This document shows, one piece after another, positions 30,415-40,879 of a stretch of DNA of 64,000 bases. The notes under the pieces were generated by a model. It searched no databases and was not told the origin of the DNA. It worked only from the letters and a program-made list of their open reading frames with translations. Positions within the stretch are counted from its first letter, which is position 1. Each line of letters opens with the position of its first letter. The DNA comes from Escherichia sp. E1V33 (GTDB lineage Bacteria > Pseudomonadota > Gammaproteobacteria > Enterobacterales > Enterobacteriaceae): positions 247,142 through 311,141 of the forward strand of contig NZ_RHJI01000003.1 in NCBI RefSeq assembly GCF_004211955.1, written 5' to 3'. The position numbers and the translations under genes are program-made.

Positions 30415-33012
30415 GTGCTAGAAGAATACCGTAAGCACGTAGCTGAGCGTGCCGCTGAGGGGATTGCGCCCAAACCCCTGGATGCAAACCAAATGGCCGC
30501 ACTTGTAGAGCTGCTGAAAAACCCGCCCGCGGGCGAAGAAGAATTCCTGTTAGATCTATTAACCAACCGTGTTCCCCCTGGCGTCGATGAAGCCGCCTAT
30601 GTCAAAGCAGGCTTCCTGGCTGCTGTCGCGAAAGGTGAAGCCAAATCCCCACTGCTGACTCCGGAAAAAGCCATCGAACTGCTGGGCACCATGCAGGGTG
30701 GTTACAACATTCATCCGCTGATCGACGCGCTGGATGATGCCAAACTGGCACCGATCGCTGCCAAAGCACTTTCTCACACACTACTGATGTTCGATAACTT
30801 CTATGACGTAGAAGAGAAAGCGAAAGCAGGCAACGAATATGCGAAGCAGGTTATGCAGTCCTGGGCTGATGCCGAATGGTTCCTGAATCGCCCGGCGCTG
30901 GCTGAAAAACTGACCGTTACCGTCTTCAAAGTCACTGGCGAAACCAACACCGATGACCTTTCTCCAGCACCGGATGCCTGGTCACGTCCGGATATCCCAC
31001 TGCACGCGCTGGCGATGCTGAAAAACGCCCGTGAAGGTATTGAGCCAGATCAGCCTGGTGTTGTTGGTCCGATCAAGCAAATCGAAGCTCTGCAACAGAA
31101 AGGTTTCCCGCTGGCGTACGTCGGTGACGTTGTGGGTACGGGGTCTTCGCGTAAATCCGCCACTAACTCCGTTCTGTGGTTTATGGGCGATGATATTCCA
31201 CATGTGCCGAACAAACGCGGCGGTGGTTTGTGCCTCGGCGGTAAAATTGCACCAATCTTCTTTAACACGATGGAAGACGCGGGTGCGCTGCCAATCGAAG
31301 TCGACGTCTCTAACCTGAGCATGGGCGACGTAATTGACGTTTACCCGTACAAAGGTGAAGTGCGTAACCACGAAACCGGCGAGCTGCTGGCGACCTTCGA
31401 ACTGAAAACCGACGTGCTGATTGATGAAGTGCGTGCGGGTGGCCGTATTCCGCTGATTATCGGTCGTGGCCTGACCACCAAAGCGCGTGAAGCACTTGGT
31501 CTGCCGCACAGTGATGTGTTCCGTCAGGCGAAAGATGTCGCTGAGAGCGATCGCGGCTTCTCGCTAGCGCAGAAAATGGTTGGCCGTGCCTGTGGCGTGA
31601 AAGGCATTCGTCCAGGCGCTTATTGCGAGCCGAAAATGACCTCTGTCGGTTCTCAGGACACCACCGGTCCAATGACCCGTGATGAACTGAAAGACCTGGC
31701 GTGCCTGGGCTTCTCGGCTGACCTGGTGATGCAGTCTTTCTGCCACACCGCGGCGTATCCGAAGCCAGTTGACGTGAACACGCACCACACGCTGCCGGAC
31801 TTCATTATGAACCGTGGCGGTGTGTCGCTGCGTCCGGGTGACGGCGTAATCCACTCCTGGCTGAACCGTATGTTGCTGCCGGATACCGTCGGTACTGGCG
31901 GTGACTCCCATACCCGTTTCCCGATCGGTATCTCTTTCCCTGCGGGCTCTGGTCTGGTGGCGTTTGCTGCCGCAACTGGCGTAATGCCGCTGGATATGCC
32001 GGAATCCGTTCTGGTGCGCTTCAAAGGCAAAATGCAGCCAGGTATCACCCTGCGCGATCTGGTACACGCGATCCCGCTGTATGCGATCAAACAAGGTCTG
32101 CTGACCGTTGAGAAGAAAGGCAAGAAGAACATCTTCTCTGGTCGCATCCTGGAAATTGAAGGTCTGCCGGATCTGAAAGTTGAGCAGGCATTTGAGCTGA
32201 CCGATGCGTCCGCCGAGCGTTCTGCTGCCGGTTGTACCATCAAGCTGAACAAAGAACCGATCATCGAATACCTGAACTCCAACATCGTCCTGCTGAAGTG
32301 GATGATCGCGGAAGGTTACGGTGATCGTCGTACTCTGGAACGCCGTATTCAGGGCATGGAAAAATGGCTGGCGAATCCTGAGCTGCTGGAAGCCGATGCA
32401 GATGCGGAATACGCGGCAGTGATCGACATCGATCTGGCGGATATTAAAGAGCCAATCCTCTGTGCTCCGAACGATCCAGACGACGCACGTCCGCTGTCTG
32501 CGGTACAGGGCGAGAAGATCGACGAAGTGTTTATCGGTTCCTGCATGACTAACATAGGTCACTTCCGTGCTGCTGGTAAACTGCTGGATGCGCATAAAGG
32601 CCAGTTGCCGACCCGCCTGTGGGTGGCACCGCCAACCCGTATGGACGCCGCGCAGCTGACGGAAGAGGGCTACTACAGCGTCTTCGGTAAGAGTGGTGCG
32701 CGTATCGAGATCCCTGGCTGCTCCCTATGTATGGGCAACCAGGCGCGTGTAGCAGACGGTGCGACGGTGGTTTCCACCTCTACCCGTAACTTCCCGAACC
32801 GTCTGGGTACTGGCGCGAATGTCTTCCTGGCTTCTGCGGAACTGGCTGCTGTTGCGGCGCTGATTGGCAAACTGCCGACGCCGGAAGAGTACCAGAACTA
32901 CGTTGCGCAAGTAGATAAAACTGCCGTTGATACTTACCGTTATCTGAACTTCAACCAGCTTTCTCAGTACACCGAAAAAGCGGACGGGGTGATTTTCCAG
33001 ACTGCGGTTTAA
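30415..33012 (+). CDS. acnB: Aconitate hydratase B AcnB
   Basis: AcnB is the main TCA-cycle aconitase (citrate to isocitrate, also 2-methylisocitrate dehydration) and an iron-responsive RNA-binding protein as apoenzyme. The GTG start at 30415 after a GAGGAG ribosome-binding site gives 865 residues. The frame stays open 51 codons upstream, but that is leader. An N-terminal HEAT-like domain comes first, then the swivel domain characteristic of AcnB. The 4Fe-4S cysteines are in [10 protein letters not shown] and in [10 protein letters not shown] terminator follows. Confidence 0.98.
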   Translation: MLEEYRKHVAERAAEGIAPKPLDANQMAALVELLKNPPAGEEEFLLDLLTNRVPPGVDEAAYVKAGFLAAVAKGEAKSPLLTPEKAIELLGTMQGGYNIHPLIDALDDAKLAPIAAKALSHTLLMFDNFYDVEEKAKAGNEYAKQVMQSWADAEWFLNRPALAEKLTVTVFKVTGETNTDDLSPAPDAWSRPDIPLHALAMLKNAREGIEPDQPGVVGPIKQIEALQQKGFPLAYVGDVVGTGSSRKSATNSVLWFMGDDIPHVPNKRGGGLCLGGKIAPIFFNTMEDAGALPIEVDVSNLSMGDVIDVYPYKGEVRNHETGELLATFELKTDVLIDEVRAGGRIPLIIGRGLTTKAREALGLPHSDVFRQAKDVAESDRGFSLAQKMVGRACGVKGIRPGAYCEPKMTSVGSQDTTGPMTRDELKDLACLGFSADLVMQSFCHTAAYPKPVDVNTHHTLPDFIMNRGGVSLRPGDGVIHSWLNRMLLPDTVGTGGDSHTRFPIGISFPAGSGLVAFAAATGVMPLDMPESVLVRFKGKMQPGITLRDLVHAIPLYAIKQGLLTVEKKGKKNIFSGRILEIEGLPDLKVEQAFELTDASAERSAAGCTIKLNKEPIIEYLNSNIVLLKWMIAEGYGDRRTLERRIQGMEKWLANPELLEADADAEYAAVIDIDLADIKEPILCAPNDPDDARPLSAVQGEKIDEVFIGSCMTNIGHFRAAGKLLDAHKGQLPTRLWVAPPTRMDAAQLTEEGYYSVFGKSGARIEIPGCSLCMGNQARVADGATVVSTSTRNFPNRLGTGANVFLASAELAAVAALIGKLPTPEEYQNYVAQVDKTAVDTYRYLNFNQLSQYTEKADGVIFQTAV

Positions 33013-33045
33013 AAAGTCAGCGCACGCGCTGCGCATAAACGACAC

Positions 33046-33080
33046 AATGCCCGGTGAATGAGATTCCCGGGCATTTTTTT
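33046..33080 (+). terminator. Intrinsic terminator after acnB
   Basis: AATGCCCGG (33046-33054), loop, CCGGGCATT, followed by a run of T residues ending at 33080. Confidence 0.88.
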
Positions 33081-33187
33081 ATCTCTAAACCATCGCCGTT
33101 CCGCTGTTTTTCTCCGATAAGGCTGCGATAATTACATCAATGGCGCAATGCGATTTCGGCGCATTGCCGGGAGCAGAGGAACACACT

Positions 33188-33550
33188 ATGGATTACGAAT
33201 TTCTGCGCGATATTACCGGAGTTGTAAAAGTGCGTATGTCCATGGGGCATGAAGTGGTCGGGCACTGGTTTAATGAAGAGGTGAAAGAAAACCTGGCCTT
33301 GCTTGATGAAGTGGAACAAGCGGCGCACGCACTGAAAGGTAGCGAACGGTCCTGGCAACGGGCAGGGCATGAATACACTCTGTGGATGGACGGTGAAGAG
33401 GTGATGGTTCGCGCCAATCAACTGGAATTCGCTGGCGATGAAATGGAAGAGGGGATGAACTACTACGACGAAGAAAGCCTGTCGCTATGCGGCGTTGAGG
33501 ATTTTCTGCAGGTGGTGGCGGCTTACCGTAATTTCGTGCAGCAGAAGTAA
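33188..33550 (+). CDS. yacL: YacL, UPF0231 protein of unknown function
   Basis: A 120-residue acidic cytoplasmic protein of the UPF0231 family, with no known function. The ATG at 33188 ([15 protein letters not shown]) has a good GAGGA ribosome-binding site. The frame is open 48 bases further up, but that start is unsupported. The middle is rich in Glu/Asp ([17 protein letters not shown]). It lies between acnB and the convergent speD. No signal peptide or membrane segment is seen. Confidence 0.93.
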
Positions 33551-33555
33551 ATAAA

Positions 33556-33583
33556 TCTGGCGGAGCCTGGGAGCTCCGCCAGA
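33556..33583. terminator. Hairpin between convergent yacL and speD
   Basis: TCTGGCGGAGC (33556-33566), loop CTGGGA, GCTCCGCCAGA (33573-33583). This perfect 11-bp stem lies in the 37-base convergent gap. T-runs are poor, but position suggests a bidirectional terminator. Confidence 0.6.
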
Positions 33584-33587
33584 GCCG

Positions 33588-34382
33588 TTAAACAGCTGGC
33601 ATATTGCGGCCGTAATAAATCTCGCGCATTTCTTTCCACAGCGCAGCGGTAATTTCCTGGCGCTCGCTGTCGGTTAAGTCTTCCGGTTTGGTATGGAACA
33701 TGTAGTGCTTAAGGTCGAACTCTTTAAGCAACATCTTGGTATGGAAGATATTTTCCTGATAGACGTTTACATCCACCATGTCATACAGCGCCTTCATATC
33801 GTCAGACATAAAGTTCTGAATCGAATTAATCTCATGGTCGATAAAGTGCTTCATGCCGTTTATGTCGCGGGTAAAACCGCGCACACGATAATCAATGGTT
33901 ACGATATCGGACTCAAGCTGGTGGATCAGGTAATTCAGTGCCTTTAGCGGGGAAATCACGCCGCAGGTAGAGACTTCAATATCGGCGCGGAAGGTACATA
34001 AACCGCCTTCAGGATGGCTTTCCGGATAGGTATGTACGCAAATATGGCTTTTATCGAGATGCGCAACCACGGTTTCTGGCAGTGGGCCGGGGTGTTCTGT
34101 GTTGTCGATAAGTTTCGGGTCGACCGGTTCTTCGCTCACCAGAATAGTGACGCTGGCACCTTGTGGTTCGTAATCCTGGCGGGCAATGTTAAGAATATTG
34201 GCCCCGATAATGGAACAGGTTTCTGACAGGATTTCGGTCAGACGGTTGGCATTATAGAGTTCATCGATATAAGCAATATAACCGTCGCGCTCTTCGGCGG
34301 TTTTGGCGTAGCAGATATCGTAAATACAAAAACTCAGACTTTTGGTCAGATTATTAAAACCATGCAGTTTCAGTTTTTTCAA
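33588..34382 (-). CDS. speD: S-adenosylmethionine decarboxylase proenzyme SpeD
   Basis: SpeD makes decarboxylated S-adenosylmethionine, the aminopropyl donor for spermidine. It is 264 residues, synthesised as a proenzyme that self-cleaves at Lys111-Ser112 (HLDK^[10 protein letters not shown]) to form the pyruvoyl cofactor from Ser112. This site is intact. It follows speE by 15 bases on the minus strand and forms the speED operon. Length and sequence fit the E. coli enzyme. Confidence 0.98.
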   Translation of the reverse strand: MKKLKLHGFNNLTKSLSFCIYDICYAKTAEERDGYIAYIDELYNANRLTEILSETCSIIGANILNIARQDYEPQGASVTILVSEEPVDPKLIDNTEHPGPLPETVVAHLDKSHICVHTYPESHPEGGLCTFRADIEVSTCGVISPLKALNYLIHQLESDIVTIDYRVRGFTRDINGMKHFIDHEINSIQNFMSDDMKALYDMVDVNVYQENIFHTKMLLKEFDLKHYMFHTKPEDLTDSERQEITAALWKEMREIYYGRNMPAV

Positions 34383-34397
34383 TTTCTTATCTTCTCC

Positions 34398-35264
34398 TTA
34401 GGACGGCTGTGAAGCCAGTGCGTCTTGCAGATACTGAGGTAAGGCAAAAGCTGCCGTATGGACTGCCGGGTTGTAATAACGGCATTTCAGGCCGGAGGCG
34501 AGAAAACGCGCCTGAATAATTTCGGTAGAGAGATGGCGTAAAGCGTCGTTATCTGTCGCCCATGCAAAGGTCATGATGCCGCCGTAATAGGTCGGGATCG
34601 CCGCCTGATAAAAACCGACATCGCTGAAGTAATGGCTGAGTTTACGATGGCTGTCGATGGCTTCTTCCTGCTGTAAAAAACAGACGCCGTTTTGTGCGAC
34701 GAAGATACCGCCAGGATTCAGGCAACGTTTGCAACCTTCATAAAATGCGGAAGTGAACAGACTTTCGCCGGGGCCGATGGGATCGGTGCAGTCGGAGATG
34801 ATCACATCAAAGGTCTGGCTGGTTTGATTCACGAAATTGACGCCATCGTCGATCACCAGTTTAAAGCGCGGATCGTCGTAGCTACCGGCGTTATGGTTGG
34901 GCAGATACTGACGGCAGAACGACACTACACCCGCATCGATTTCCACCATTGTGATTGACTCAACGTTTTTGTGCCGGGTCACTTCACGCAGCATGGCACC
35001 GTCGCCGCCACCGATAATCAGCACATGCTTCGCGTGGCCGTGGGCCAGCAGCGGAACGTGGGTCATCATCTCATGATAGATAAACTCGTCGCGCTCGGTG
35101 GTTTGTACTACGCCATCCAGCGCCATTACGCGACCAAATGCAGCGTTCTCAAAAATGATCAGATCCTGGTGATCGGTCTTTTCATGATACAGAACGTTAT
35201 CTACAGCAAAGTACTGCCCAAACTGGTCGTGTAGCGTTTCATGCCACAGTTTATTTTCGGCCAT
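34398..35264 (-). CDS. speE: Spermidine synthase SpeE
   Basis: SpeE transfers the aminopropyl group from decarboxylated S-adenosylmethionine to putrescine. It is 288 residues with a Rossmann methyltransferase-like fold. The cofactor loop is [15 protein letters not shown]. The catalytic Asp region is [15 protein letters not shown]. An N-terminal beta domain ([21 protein letters not shown]) is present. It is the first gene of speE-speD. A perfect stem-loop lies 58-81 bases upstream of the start, between it and yacC. Confidence 0.98.
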   Translation of the reverse strand: MAENKLWHETLHDQFGQYFAVDNVLYHEKTDHQDLIIFENAAFGRVMALDGVVQTTERDEFIYHEMMTHVPLLAHGHAKHVLIIGGGDGAMLREVTRHKNVESITMVEIDAGVVSFCRQYLPNHNAGSYDDPRFKLVIDDGVNFVNQTSQTFDVIISDCTDPIGPGESLFTSAFYEGCKRCLNPGGIFVAQNGVCFLQQEEAIDSHRKLSHYFSDVGFYQAAIPTYYGGIMTFAWATDNDALRHLSTEIIQARFLASGLKCRYYNPAVHTAAFALPQYLQDALASQPS

Positions 35265-35321
35265 GGGTTGATACCTCCTTTGTTAACACTCGTAAAAAAA
35301 GAGCGCAACATAATAGCTAAC

Positions 35322-35345
35322 ATTGACCGTGGTTGCACGGTCAAT
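35322..35345 (-). other. Perfect 10-bp stem-loop between yacC and speE
   Basis: ATTGACCGTG (35322-35331), loop GTTG, CACGGTCAAT (35336-35345). It lies 23 bases past the yacC stop on the minus strand. It lacks a U-run toward speE, and each arm contains a TTGACC-like -35 hexamer. It may attenuate yacC read-through, form part of the speE promoter, or be an operator. Confidence 0.5.
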
Positions 35346-35368
35346 ATTTCTACAAAAAGGAGCAGAGA

Positions 35369-35716
35369 TTATTTAACGTAGGCAAGCAGGCTTAAGGAAT
35401 CGCGGGCCAGGGCTTTGCACTTTTTAGCGACGGGAATGCCGATACCGCTGAGATCGCGGTAGCTGTCTTCACCGAGGGATTTCATGTCGAAGGTGTCGTA
35501 GTTGCTGAGATCCCACTGGTTTTGCTGGGCGAAAAAGACCAGTGCGCGACGAATTTGTCCGTTAGGTAAGTTCTGGTAACCACAATCGTTCTTCAGAAAA
35601 ACAAAAACTGCCGTTAAATCGGCCATATCTTCGGCTTCAGACTCGCTGAGCGCGTAACTGTTTGCGCAAACGGCCATCAGGCTGCCGAATAACACTGTTC
35701 TGAAAAACGTCTTCAT
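35369..35716 (-). CDS. yacC: YacC, PulS/OutS-like periplasmic or lipoprotein-like small protein
   Basis: A 115-residue exported protein. It has a signal peptide MKTFFRTVLFGSLMAVCANSYA. Two cysteines (CGYQNL and KKCKAL) could form a disulfide. It resembles the PulS/OutS pilotin family of type II secretion, but its partner is unknown. A lipobox is not clear, since the cysteine in the signal region (MAVCANS) has a poor context. It sits upstream of speE and divergent from cueO. Confidence 0.88.
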   Translation of the reverse strand: MKTFFRTVLFGSLMAVCANSYALSESEAEDMADLTAVFVFLKNDCGYQNLPNGQIRRALVFFAQQNQWDLSNYDTFDMKSLGEDSYRDLSGIGIPVAKKCKALARDSLSLLAYVK

Positions 35717-35804
35717 TGCTTCTACCAGGACTTAAAGAAGATAAACGTTAGCACACTGTGAGCGAGGCGACGACCATTATTGTCGATTAAATTGTGTCTG
35801 CGGC

Positions 35805-35835
35805 TTGACCTTCCCGTAAGGGTAAGGACTATGCT
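35805..35835 (+). promoter_or_regulatory. CueR-controlled cueO promoter
   Basis: TTGACC (35805-35810) and TATGCT (35830-35835) have a 19-base spacer. The spacer is occupied by a dyad around ACCTTCCC...GGGTAAGG. Long spacer plus this dyad is the hallmark of MerR-family CueR promoters activated by Cu(I). The cueO start is 46 bases further. Confidence 0.9.
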
Positions 35836-35880
35836 CAACGTTTGATTTTGTTTCGCCTGCTTGAGAATAAGGAAATAACT

Positions 35881-37434
35881 ATGCAACGCCGTGATTTCTT
35901 AAAATATTCCGTCGCGCTGGGCGTGGCTTCGGCTTTGCAGCTATGGAGTCGGTCTGTTTTTGCCGCAGAACGGCCAACGCTACCGATTCCCGATCTCCTC
36001 ACCTCTGATGTTCGTGGCCGCATAAGATTATCAATCATGCAAGGCCAGTCCACTTTTGGCGGAAAAACCGCGACCACCTGGGGCTATAACGGCAATCTGT
36101 TGGGGCCTGCTGTGAAGTTACAGCGCGGCAAAGCCGTAACGGTTGATATCTATAACCAACTGGCGGAAGAGACGACGTTGCACTGGCACGGGCTTGAAGT
36201 GCCGGGAGAAGTGGACGGCGGCCCACAGGGGATTATTCCGCCTGGCGGTCAACGCACGGTGACGCTGAACGTCGATCAACCTGCCGCCACCTGCTGGTTC
36301 CATCCGCATCAGCACGGCAAAACCGGACGTCAGGTAGCGATGGGGCTGGCTGGTCTGGTGGTGATTGAAGATGACGAGATCCTGAAATTAATGCTGCCAA
36401 AACAGTGGGGTATCGATGATGTTCCGGTGATCGTTCAGGATAAGAAATTTAGCGCCGACGGGCAGATTGATTATCAACTGGATGTGATGACCGCTGCCGT
36501 TGGCTGGTTTGGCGATACGTTGCTGACCAACGGTGCAATCTACCCGCAACACGCTGCCCCGCGTGGTTGGCTGCGCCTGCGTTTGCTCAATGGCTGTAAC
36601 GCCCGCTCGCTCAATTTCGCTACCAGCGACAATCGCCCGCTGTATGTGATTGCCAGTGATGGTGGTCTGCTGCCTGAACCGGTGAAGGTGAGCGAACTAC
36701 CGGTGCTGATGGGCGAGCGTTTTGAAGTGCTGGTGGAGGTTAACGACAACAAACCGTTTGACCTGGTGACGCTGCCGGTCAGCCAGATGGGGATGGCGAT
36801 TGCGCCGTTTGACAAGCCTCATCCGGTAATGCGGATTCAGCCGATTGCCATTAGTGCCTCTGGTGCTTTGCCAGACACATTAAGTAGCCTGCCTGCGTTA
36901 CCTTCTCTGGAAGGGCTGACGGTACGTAAGCTGCAACTCTCTATGGACCCGATGCTCGATATGATGGGTATGCAGATGCTGATGGAGAAATATGGCGATC
37001 AGGCGATGGCCGGGATGGACCACAGCCAGATGATGGGCCATATGGGGCACGGCAATATGAATCATATGAACCACGGCGGGAAGTTCGATTTCCACCATGC
37101 CAATAAAATTAACGGTCAGGCGTTTGATATGAACAAGCCGATGTTTGCGGCGGCGAAAGGGCAGTACGAACGTTGGGTTATCTCTGGCGTGGGCGACATG
37201 ATGCTGCATCCGTTCCATATTCACGGCACGCAGTTCCGTATCTTGTCAGAAAATGGCAAACCGCCAGCCGCTCACCGCGCAGGCTGGAAAGATACCGTTA
37301 AGGTAGAAGGTAACGTCAGCGAAGTGCTGGTGAAGTTTAATCACGATGCACCGAAAGAACATGCTTATATGGCGCACTGCCATCTGCTGGAGCATGAAGA
37401 TACGGGGATGATGTTAGGGTTTACCACTGTATAA
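35881..37434 (+). CDS. cueO: Multicopper oxidase CueO (periplasmic cuprous oxidase)
   Basis: CueO oxidises Cu(I) to the less toxic Cu(II) in the periplasm. The ATG at 35881 starts a Tat signal ([18 protein letters not shown]), giving 517 residues. Copper ligands include [20 protein letters not shown] and the C-terminal [12 protein letters not shown] with the type 1 copper Cys. The Met/His-rich insert ([20 protein letters not shown]) near 375-395 is the extra Cu(I) site region. It ends GFTTV, one residue longer than I remember for K-12. Residues 40-60 also differ. Controlled by CueR. Confidence 0.97.
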   Translation: MQRRDFLKYSVALGVASALQLWSRSVFAAERPTLPIPDLLTSDVRGRIRLSIMQGQSTFGGKTATTWGYNGNLLGPAVKLQRGKAVTVDIYNQLAEETTLHWHGLEVPGEVDGGPQGIIPPGGQRTVTLNVDQPAATCWFHPHQHGKTGRQVAMGLAGLVVIEDDEILKLMLPKQWGIDDVPVIVQDKKFSADGQIDYQLDVMTAAVGWFGDTLLTNGAIYPQHAAPRGWLRLRLLNGCNARSLNFATSDNRPLYVIASDGGLLPEPVKVSELPVLMGERFEVLVEVNDNKPFDLVTLPVSQMGMAIAPFDKPHPVMRIQPIAISASGALPDTLSSLPALPSLEGLTVRKLQLSMDPMLDMMGMQMLMEKYGDQAMAGMDHSQMMGHMGHGNMNHMNHGGKFDFHHANKINGQAFDMNKPMFAAAKGQYERWVISGVGDMMLHPFHIHGTQFRILSENGKPPAAHRAGWKDTVKVEGNVSEVLVKFNHDAPKEHAYMAHCHLLEHEDTGMMLGFTTV

Positions 37435-37441
37435 CGTGCGA

Positions 37442-37465
37442 CGCCTGTATTTTGTAATACAGGCG
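37442..37465 (+). terminator. Hairpin after cueO
   Basis: CGCCTGTATT (37442-37451), loop TTGT, AATACAGGCG (37456-37465), followed by AAATTCTT. The stem is perfect, but the U-run is weak. Confidence 0.6.
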
Positions 37466-37612
37466 AAATTCTTAAAAATAGTCTCAGGTGAGAGATTATA
37501 AGTCTGAAAAGCATAAACTGGGCAAACACAATGGAATGCTGGGGCACCTGATTACGTGTTTTGTGTCGTAATACCTTGCAGGCACCACCACAATAATCAA
37601 AAAGGGAAATTT

Positions 37613-38131
37613 ATGATTACGTTTCGACATCTGATTCTGACGTTTCTGCTTTCGTTTATGGTTGCGAATGCTAACGCCGACATAAAGCTGAAAAGCTAGT
37701 CTCTCCCAAACCTTAAATTGAGTATCGCAATCCCCGAAAATCTTCATGTTATGTCAGAGGAAATGGTAGCGACACTGCAACTGCCTCAGGAACCACAGGC
37801 AAATTATTACGATGAAGTAAAACGGGTACATCTTAATATTACGCAATGGCATCAGTCTTTGCCTGGCGAGCACCTGGATAGATTCAAGGAAATAACGCTT
37901 AACTCCCTGAAAAATTCTGCTCCCCAGGCTGAAGAAGTGGTGGTGGATGGGCATAAAGCATGGCTGCTTTCATATAGTTTGATACCAGGGAAAGTCAATA
38001 ATTTAAGGTTGATTACATCACGGGACGGTAAGCTTCTCACGGGGGAGGTTTCTATGCCTGAAAATGCCGTTACGCAGTATCAGACACTAATGAAAAATGC
38101 ACTCCTGTCGCTGAAATTTTCGAATGAGTAA
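37613..38131 (+). pseudogene. Small secreted protein gene interrupted by an amber codon
   Basis: An ATG at 37613 with ribosome-binding site AAGGGAAA starts a clear signal peptide (MITFRHLILTFLLSFMVANANA). Then comes DIKLKS and a TAG stop at 37697-37699. The same frame continues without another stop to 38131. The downstream part is a soluble domain of about 140 residues (IAIPENLHVMSEEM... LTGEVSMPENAVTQYQTLMKNALLSLKFSNE), loosely reminiscent of DcrB/DUF1795-type proteins. With the amber read through it would be 172 residues. A TTG at 37718 could start a leaderless version. I do not know the family with certainty or recall the gene in K-12. Confidence 0.72.
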
Positions 38132-38146
38132 ATGATAAATACGAAA

Positions 38147-38247
38147 TTGCCTGATGCGCTACGCTTATCAGGCCTACGTCAACTCTTCAATATATTGAAT
38201 TTGAAGGGTTTTGTAGGCCGGATAAGGCGTTCACGCGCATCCGGCAT
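38147..38247. repeat. REP pair (BIME) upstream of the gcd stop
   Basis: A REP (GCCTGATGCGCTACGCTTAT through CAGGCCTAC) at about 38147-38178 and an inverted REP (GTAGGCCGGATAAGGCG... GCATCCGGCA) at about 38213-38247. They are separated by an A/T-rich linker containing ATATATTGAA. It fills the gap between the interrupted gene and the convergent gcd. Confidence 0.9.
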
Positions 38248-38283
38248 GAACAAAGCGCACTTTGACAGCAATATGAGCAAATC

Positions 38284-40674
38284 TTAATTCACATCATCCG
38301 GCAGCGTATAAGCCACAATATAGTCGCCCATCTTCGTACCAAATGAACCGTGACCGCCTGCGGAGATCACCACATACTGCTTGCCATTCACTTCATAGGT
38401 CATCGGCGTCGCCTGACCACCCGCTGGTAAACGACCCTGCCACAGTTTTTCACCGTTGCTCATGTTGTAAGCGCGCAGGTAGTTATCTGCCGTAGCGGCG
38501 ATAAACAGCACGTTACCCGCCGTGGAGATTGGCCCGCCCAGCATCGGCATACCCATATTGAACGGCACCGGAACAGGCATCGGGAACGGCATGCTGTCCT
38601 GCGGCGTACCAATACGTTTCTTCCACACGACTTCGTTGGTTTTCAGATCCAGCGCCGAGATATAGCCCCATGCTGGCTGTTTACACGGCAGACCAAACGG
38701 TGAAAGGAATGGATTGAGCGTGACGCCATACGGTACGCCATACTGCGGCTGAATGCCGGATTCCGTACCCGTGCCTTTGGCATCTTTCGGCTGTTCCATC
38801 GGATTACCCGGACCGCGCGGGATCAGTTTCGAAACAAACGGCAGCGCCATTGGGTTGGCAATTGCCACTTCGCGATTCGGATCAACGGAAATCCCCCCCC
38901 ATTCGAACATCCCCAGGTTACCCGGGAAGACCAGCGTGCCCTGTTCAGATGGCGGCGTGAAAATGCCTTCATAGCGCATCTGGTGGAACATCACGCGGCA
39001 CACCAGTTGGTCAAACATGGTGGCGCCCCACATATCCGCGCCGCTCAAATCTTTCGTCGGACGGAAACTCAGTTCAGAGAACGGTTGAGTAGGGGTAACG
39101 TAATCGCCTTTCGCAGCACCCTGCGGAACTGGTTTTTCCGGGGCCGGAACCACCAGTTCACCATTGCGACGATCGAGCACAAAAATGTTGCCGGTTTTCG
39201 CCGGAGCGTAAATGACCGGAACCTTTTGACCGTTAACGGTGATATCCGCCAGCGTTGGCTGTGCCGGAAGGTCCATATCCCACAGGTCGTGGTGAACGGT
39301 CTGATAGCTCCACGCCAGTTTCCCGGTAGTGGCATTCAGCGCCAGAATCGAGCTGGCATAACGTTCCTGTTCCGGTGTGCGGTTACCGCCCCAGATATCC
39401 GGCGTGGTCACGCCCATCGGCAGATAGACCAGATCAAGCTTCGCGTCATAGGCCGCTGGTGCCCACGAGTTTGGCGAGTTAAAGGTAAAGGTGTGTTCGT
39501 CAGACGGGATTGCGTTCGGATCTTTCGCGCCCGGATCAAAAGCCCACAGCAGCTCCCCGGTGTTAACATCAAAACCACGGATCACGCCAGACGTCTCGCG
39601 GGTTGAGAAGTTATCGGTGACTGAACCGGCCATCACGATGGTTTTATCGGTGATAATCGGCGGCGAAGTCGGCTCATACAGACCCGGTTTGGTGTCCGGC
39701 ATATTGCTTTGCAGATTGAGCACGCCTTTATTGGCGAAGGTTTCGCACAGCTTGCCGTTTTCAGCGTTAATCGCAATCAGGCGACCATCATTGACCGGAA
39801 GAATGATACGACGCGGGCAATCCGCCATCACTTCCGGCGAGGCCGTTTCTGCTTTGGCTTCATGATAAGAGACGCCACGGCAGGTTACGTGCTGGAAAGA
39901 CTCGTTGGTTTTCAGCTCAGGGTCGTAATGCCATTTCTCTTTACCGCTGGCGGCATCGAGCGCAAACAGACGCTGGTGAGCGGTACACAGGTAAAGGGTG
40001 TCGCCCACTTTAATTGGCGTCACTTCATTGGTGATTTCACCCGGATCGTTCGGCTGCTTCACATCGCCAGTACGGAACACCCAGGCTTCTTTCAGGTTGT
40101 GGACGTTATCGGCGTTAATTTGTTTCAGCGGCGAAAAGCGTTGACCTTCCTGATTACGGCCATATGCAGGCCAGTCCTGATCGGCAACGGGTGAGATAGC
40201 TTCGGCAGGCGCGGCATCGGCGCTTAAGGTGCCGTTGATTTCCTGCGGATCGTTAAATCCGGCCCAGGTCAGGATACCACCGCTAATCAGCAGTGCGACC
40301 ACCAGTGCGGCAACTGCGCCGCTGGCAGGAATGACCAGGCGACGCCAGACAAACGGCAGGATCAGCCAGATGCCGAAGAAGACCAGAATGTCACTGCGCG
40401 GAGTCAGCGCCCAGAAGTCGAAACCAACTTCCCAGACGCCCCAAATCATAGTGCCAAGCAGCAGGGCGGCGTACAGCCAAAGTGCGGCACGTTTACTGCG
40501 CCACAGCATCCAGGCGACGCCGAGCATCACAAGGCCAGCGATAGGGTAGTACCAGGAGCCGCCAATCGCGACCAGCCAGCCTCCGCCAATGAGAAGATAC
40601 AGCCCGCAAAGCGCTGCAAAAAGGGCTGTTAGCGTCACGAGTAGTCGTGGCGAGCCTGCATTGTTAATTGCCAT
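38284..40674 (-). CDS. gcd: PQQ-dependent membrane glucose dehydrogenase Gcd
   Basis: Gcd oxidises periplasmic glucose to gluconolactone and passes electrons to ubiquinone. E. coli makes only the apoenzyme unless PQQ is supplied. The ATG at 40674 (MAINNAGS) gives 796 residues, six fewer than the longest frame. Five membrane segments occupy about 10-140, then the eight-bladed PQQ propeller. The coding sequence contains a G8 run (plus-strand C8 at 38893-38900), where slippage would shift the frame. It is divergent from hpt with a CRP core site in the gap. Confidence 0.97.
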   Translation of the reverse strand: MAINNAGSPRLLVTLTALFAALCGLYLLIGGGWLVAIGGSWYYPIAGLVMLGVAWMLWRSKRAALWLYAALLLGTMIWGVWEVGFDFWALTPRSDILVFFGIWLILPFVWRRLVIPASGAVAALVVALLISGGILTWAGFNDPQEINGTLSADAAPAEAISPVADQDWPAYGRNQEGQRFSPLKQINADNVHNLKEAWVFRTGDVKQPNDPGEITNEVTPIKVGDTLYLCTAHQRLFALDAASGKEKWHYDPELKTNESFQHVTCRGVSYHEAKAETASPEVMADCPRRIILPVNDGRLIAINAENGKLCETFANKGVLNLQSNMPDTKPGLYEPTSPPIITDKTIVMAGSVTDNFSTRETSGVIRGFDVNTGELLWAFDPGAKDPNAIPSDEHTFTFNSPNSWAPAAYDAKLDLVYLPMGVTTPDIWGGNRTPEQERYASSILALNATTGKLAWSYQTVHHDLWDMDLPAQPTLADITVNGQKVPVIYAPAKTGNIFVLDRRNGELVVPAPEKPVPQGAAKGDYVTPTQPFSELSFRPTKDLSGADMWGATMFDQLVCRVMFHQMRYEGIFTPPSEQGTLVFPGNLGMFEWGGISVDPNREVAIANPMALPFVSKLIPRGPGNPMEQPKDAKGTGTESGIQPQYGVPYGVTLNPFLSPFGLPCKQPAWGYISALDLKTNEVVWKKRIGTPQDSMPFPMPVPVPFNMGMPMLGGPISTAGNVLFIAATADNYLRAYNMSNGEKLWQGRLPAGGQATPMTYEVNGKQYVVISAGGHGSFGTKMGDYIVAYTLPDDVN

Positions 40675-40735
40675 AAAGAGATACCATTTCAATTCATTAA
40701 TATTTTAGTAGCAATTAATTATAGGTTTTAACATG

Positions 40736-40751
40736 TGTGATCGTCATCACA
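40736..40751. promoter_or_regulatory. CRP-cAMP binding site between gcd and hpt
   Basis: TGTGATCGTCATCACA is a perfect TGTGA-N6-TCACA core. It lies 62-77 bases upstream of the gcd start and about 130 bases before hpt. gcd is known to be lowered by cAMP-CRP, so the site most likely serves gcd. Confidence 0.85.
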
Positions 40752-40879
40752 ATTTGAGCTTTATTAACAGATTCCGCGAATGAATCGTTTTGCTGGTATA
40801 CTGCGTGTCTTGCGCTTTGTTGCGGTGCCAAAACCTGCCCGTGCGAAGTGATTTGTTTTTAAATCATATGGTTAGAGAT

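Noticed and set aside
31564-32595. 343-codon open frame antisense to acnB
   Set aside because: Mirror of a highly expressed gene with biased codons, and no recognisable protein features.
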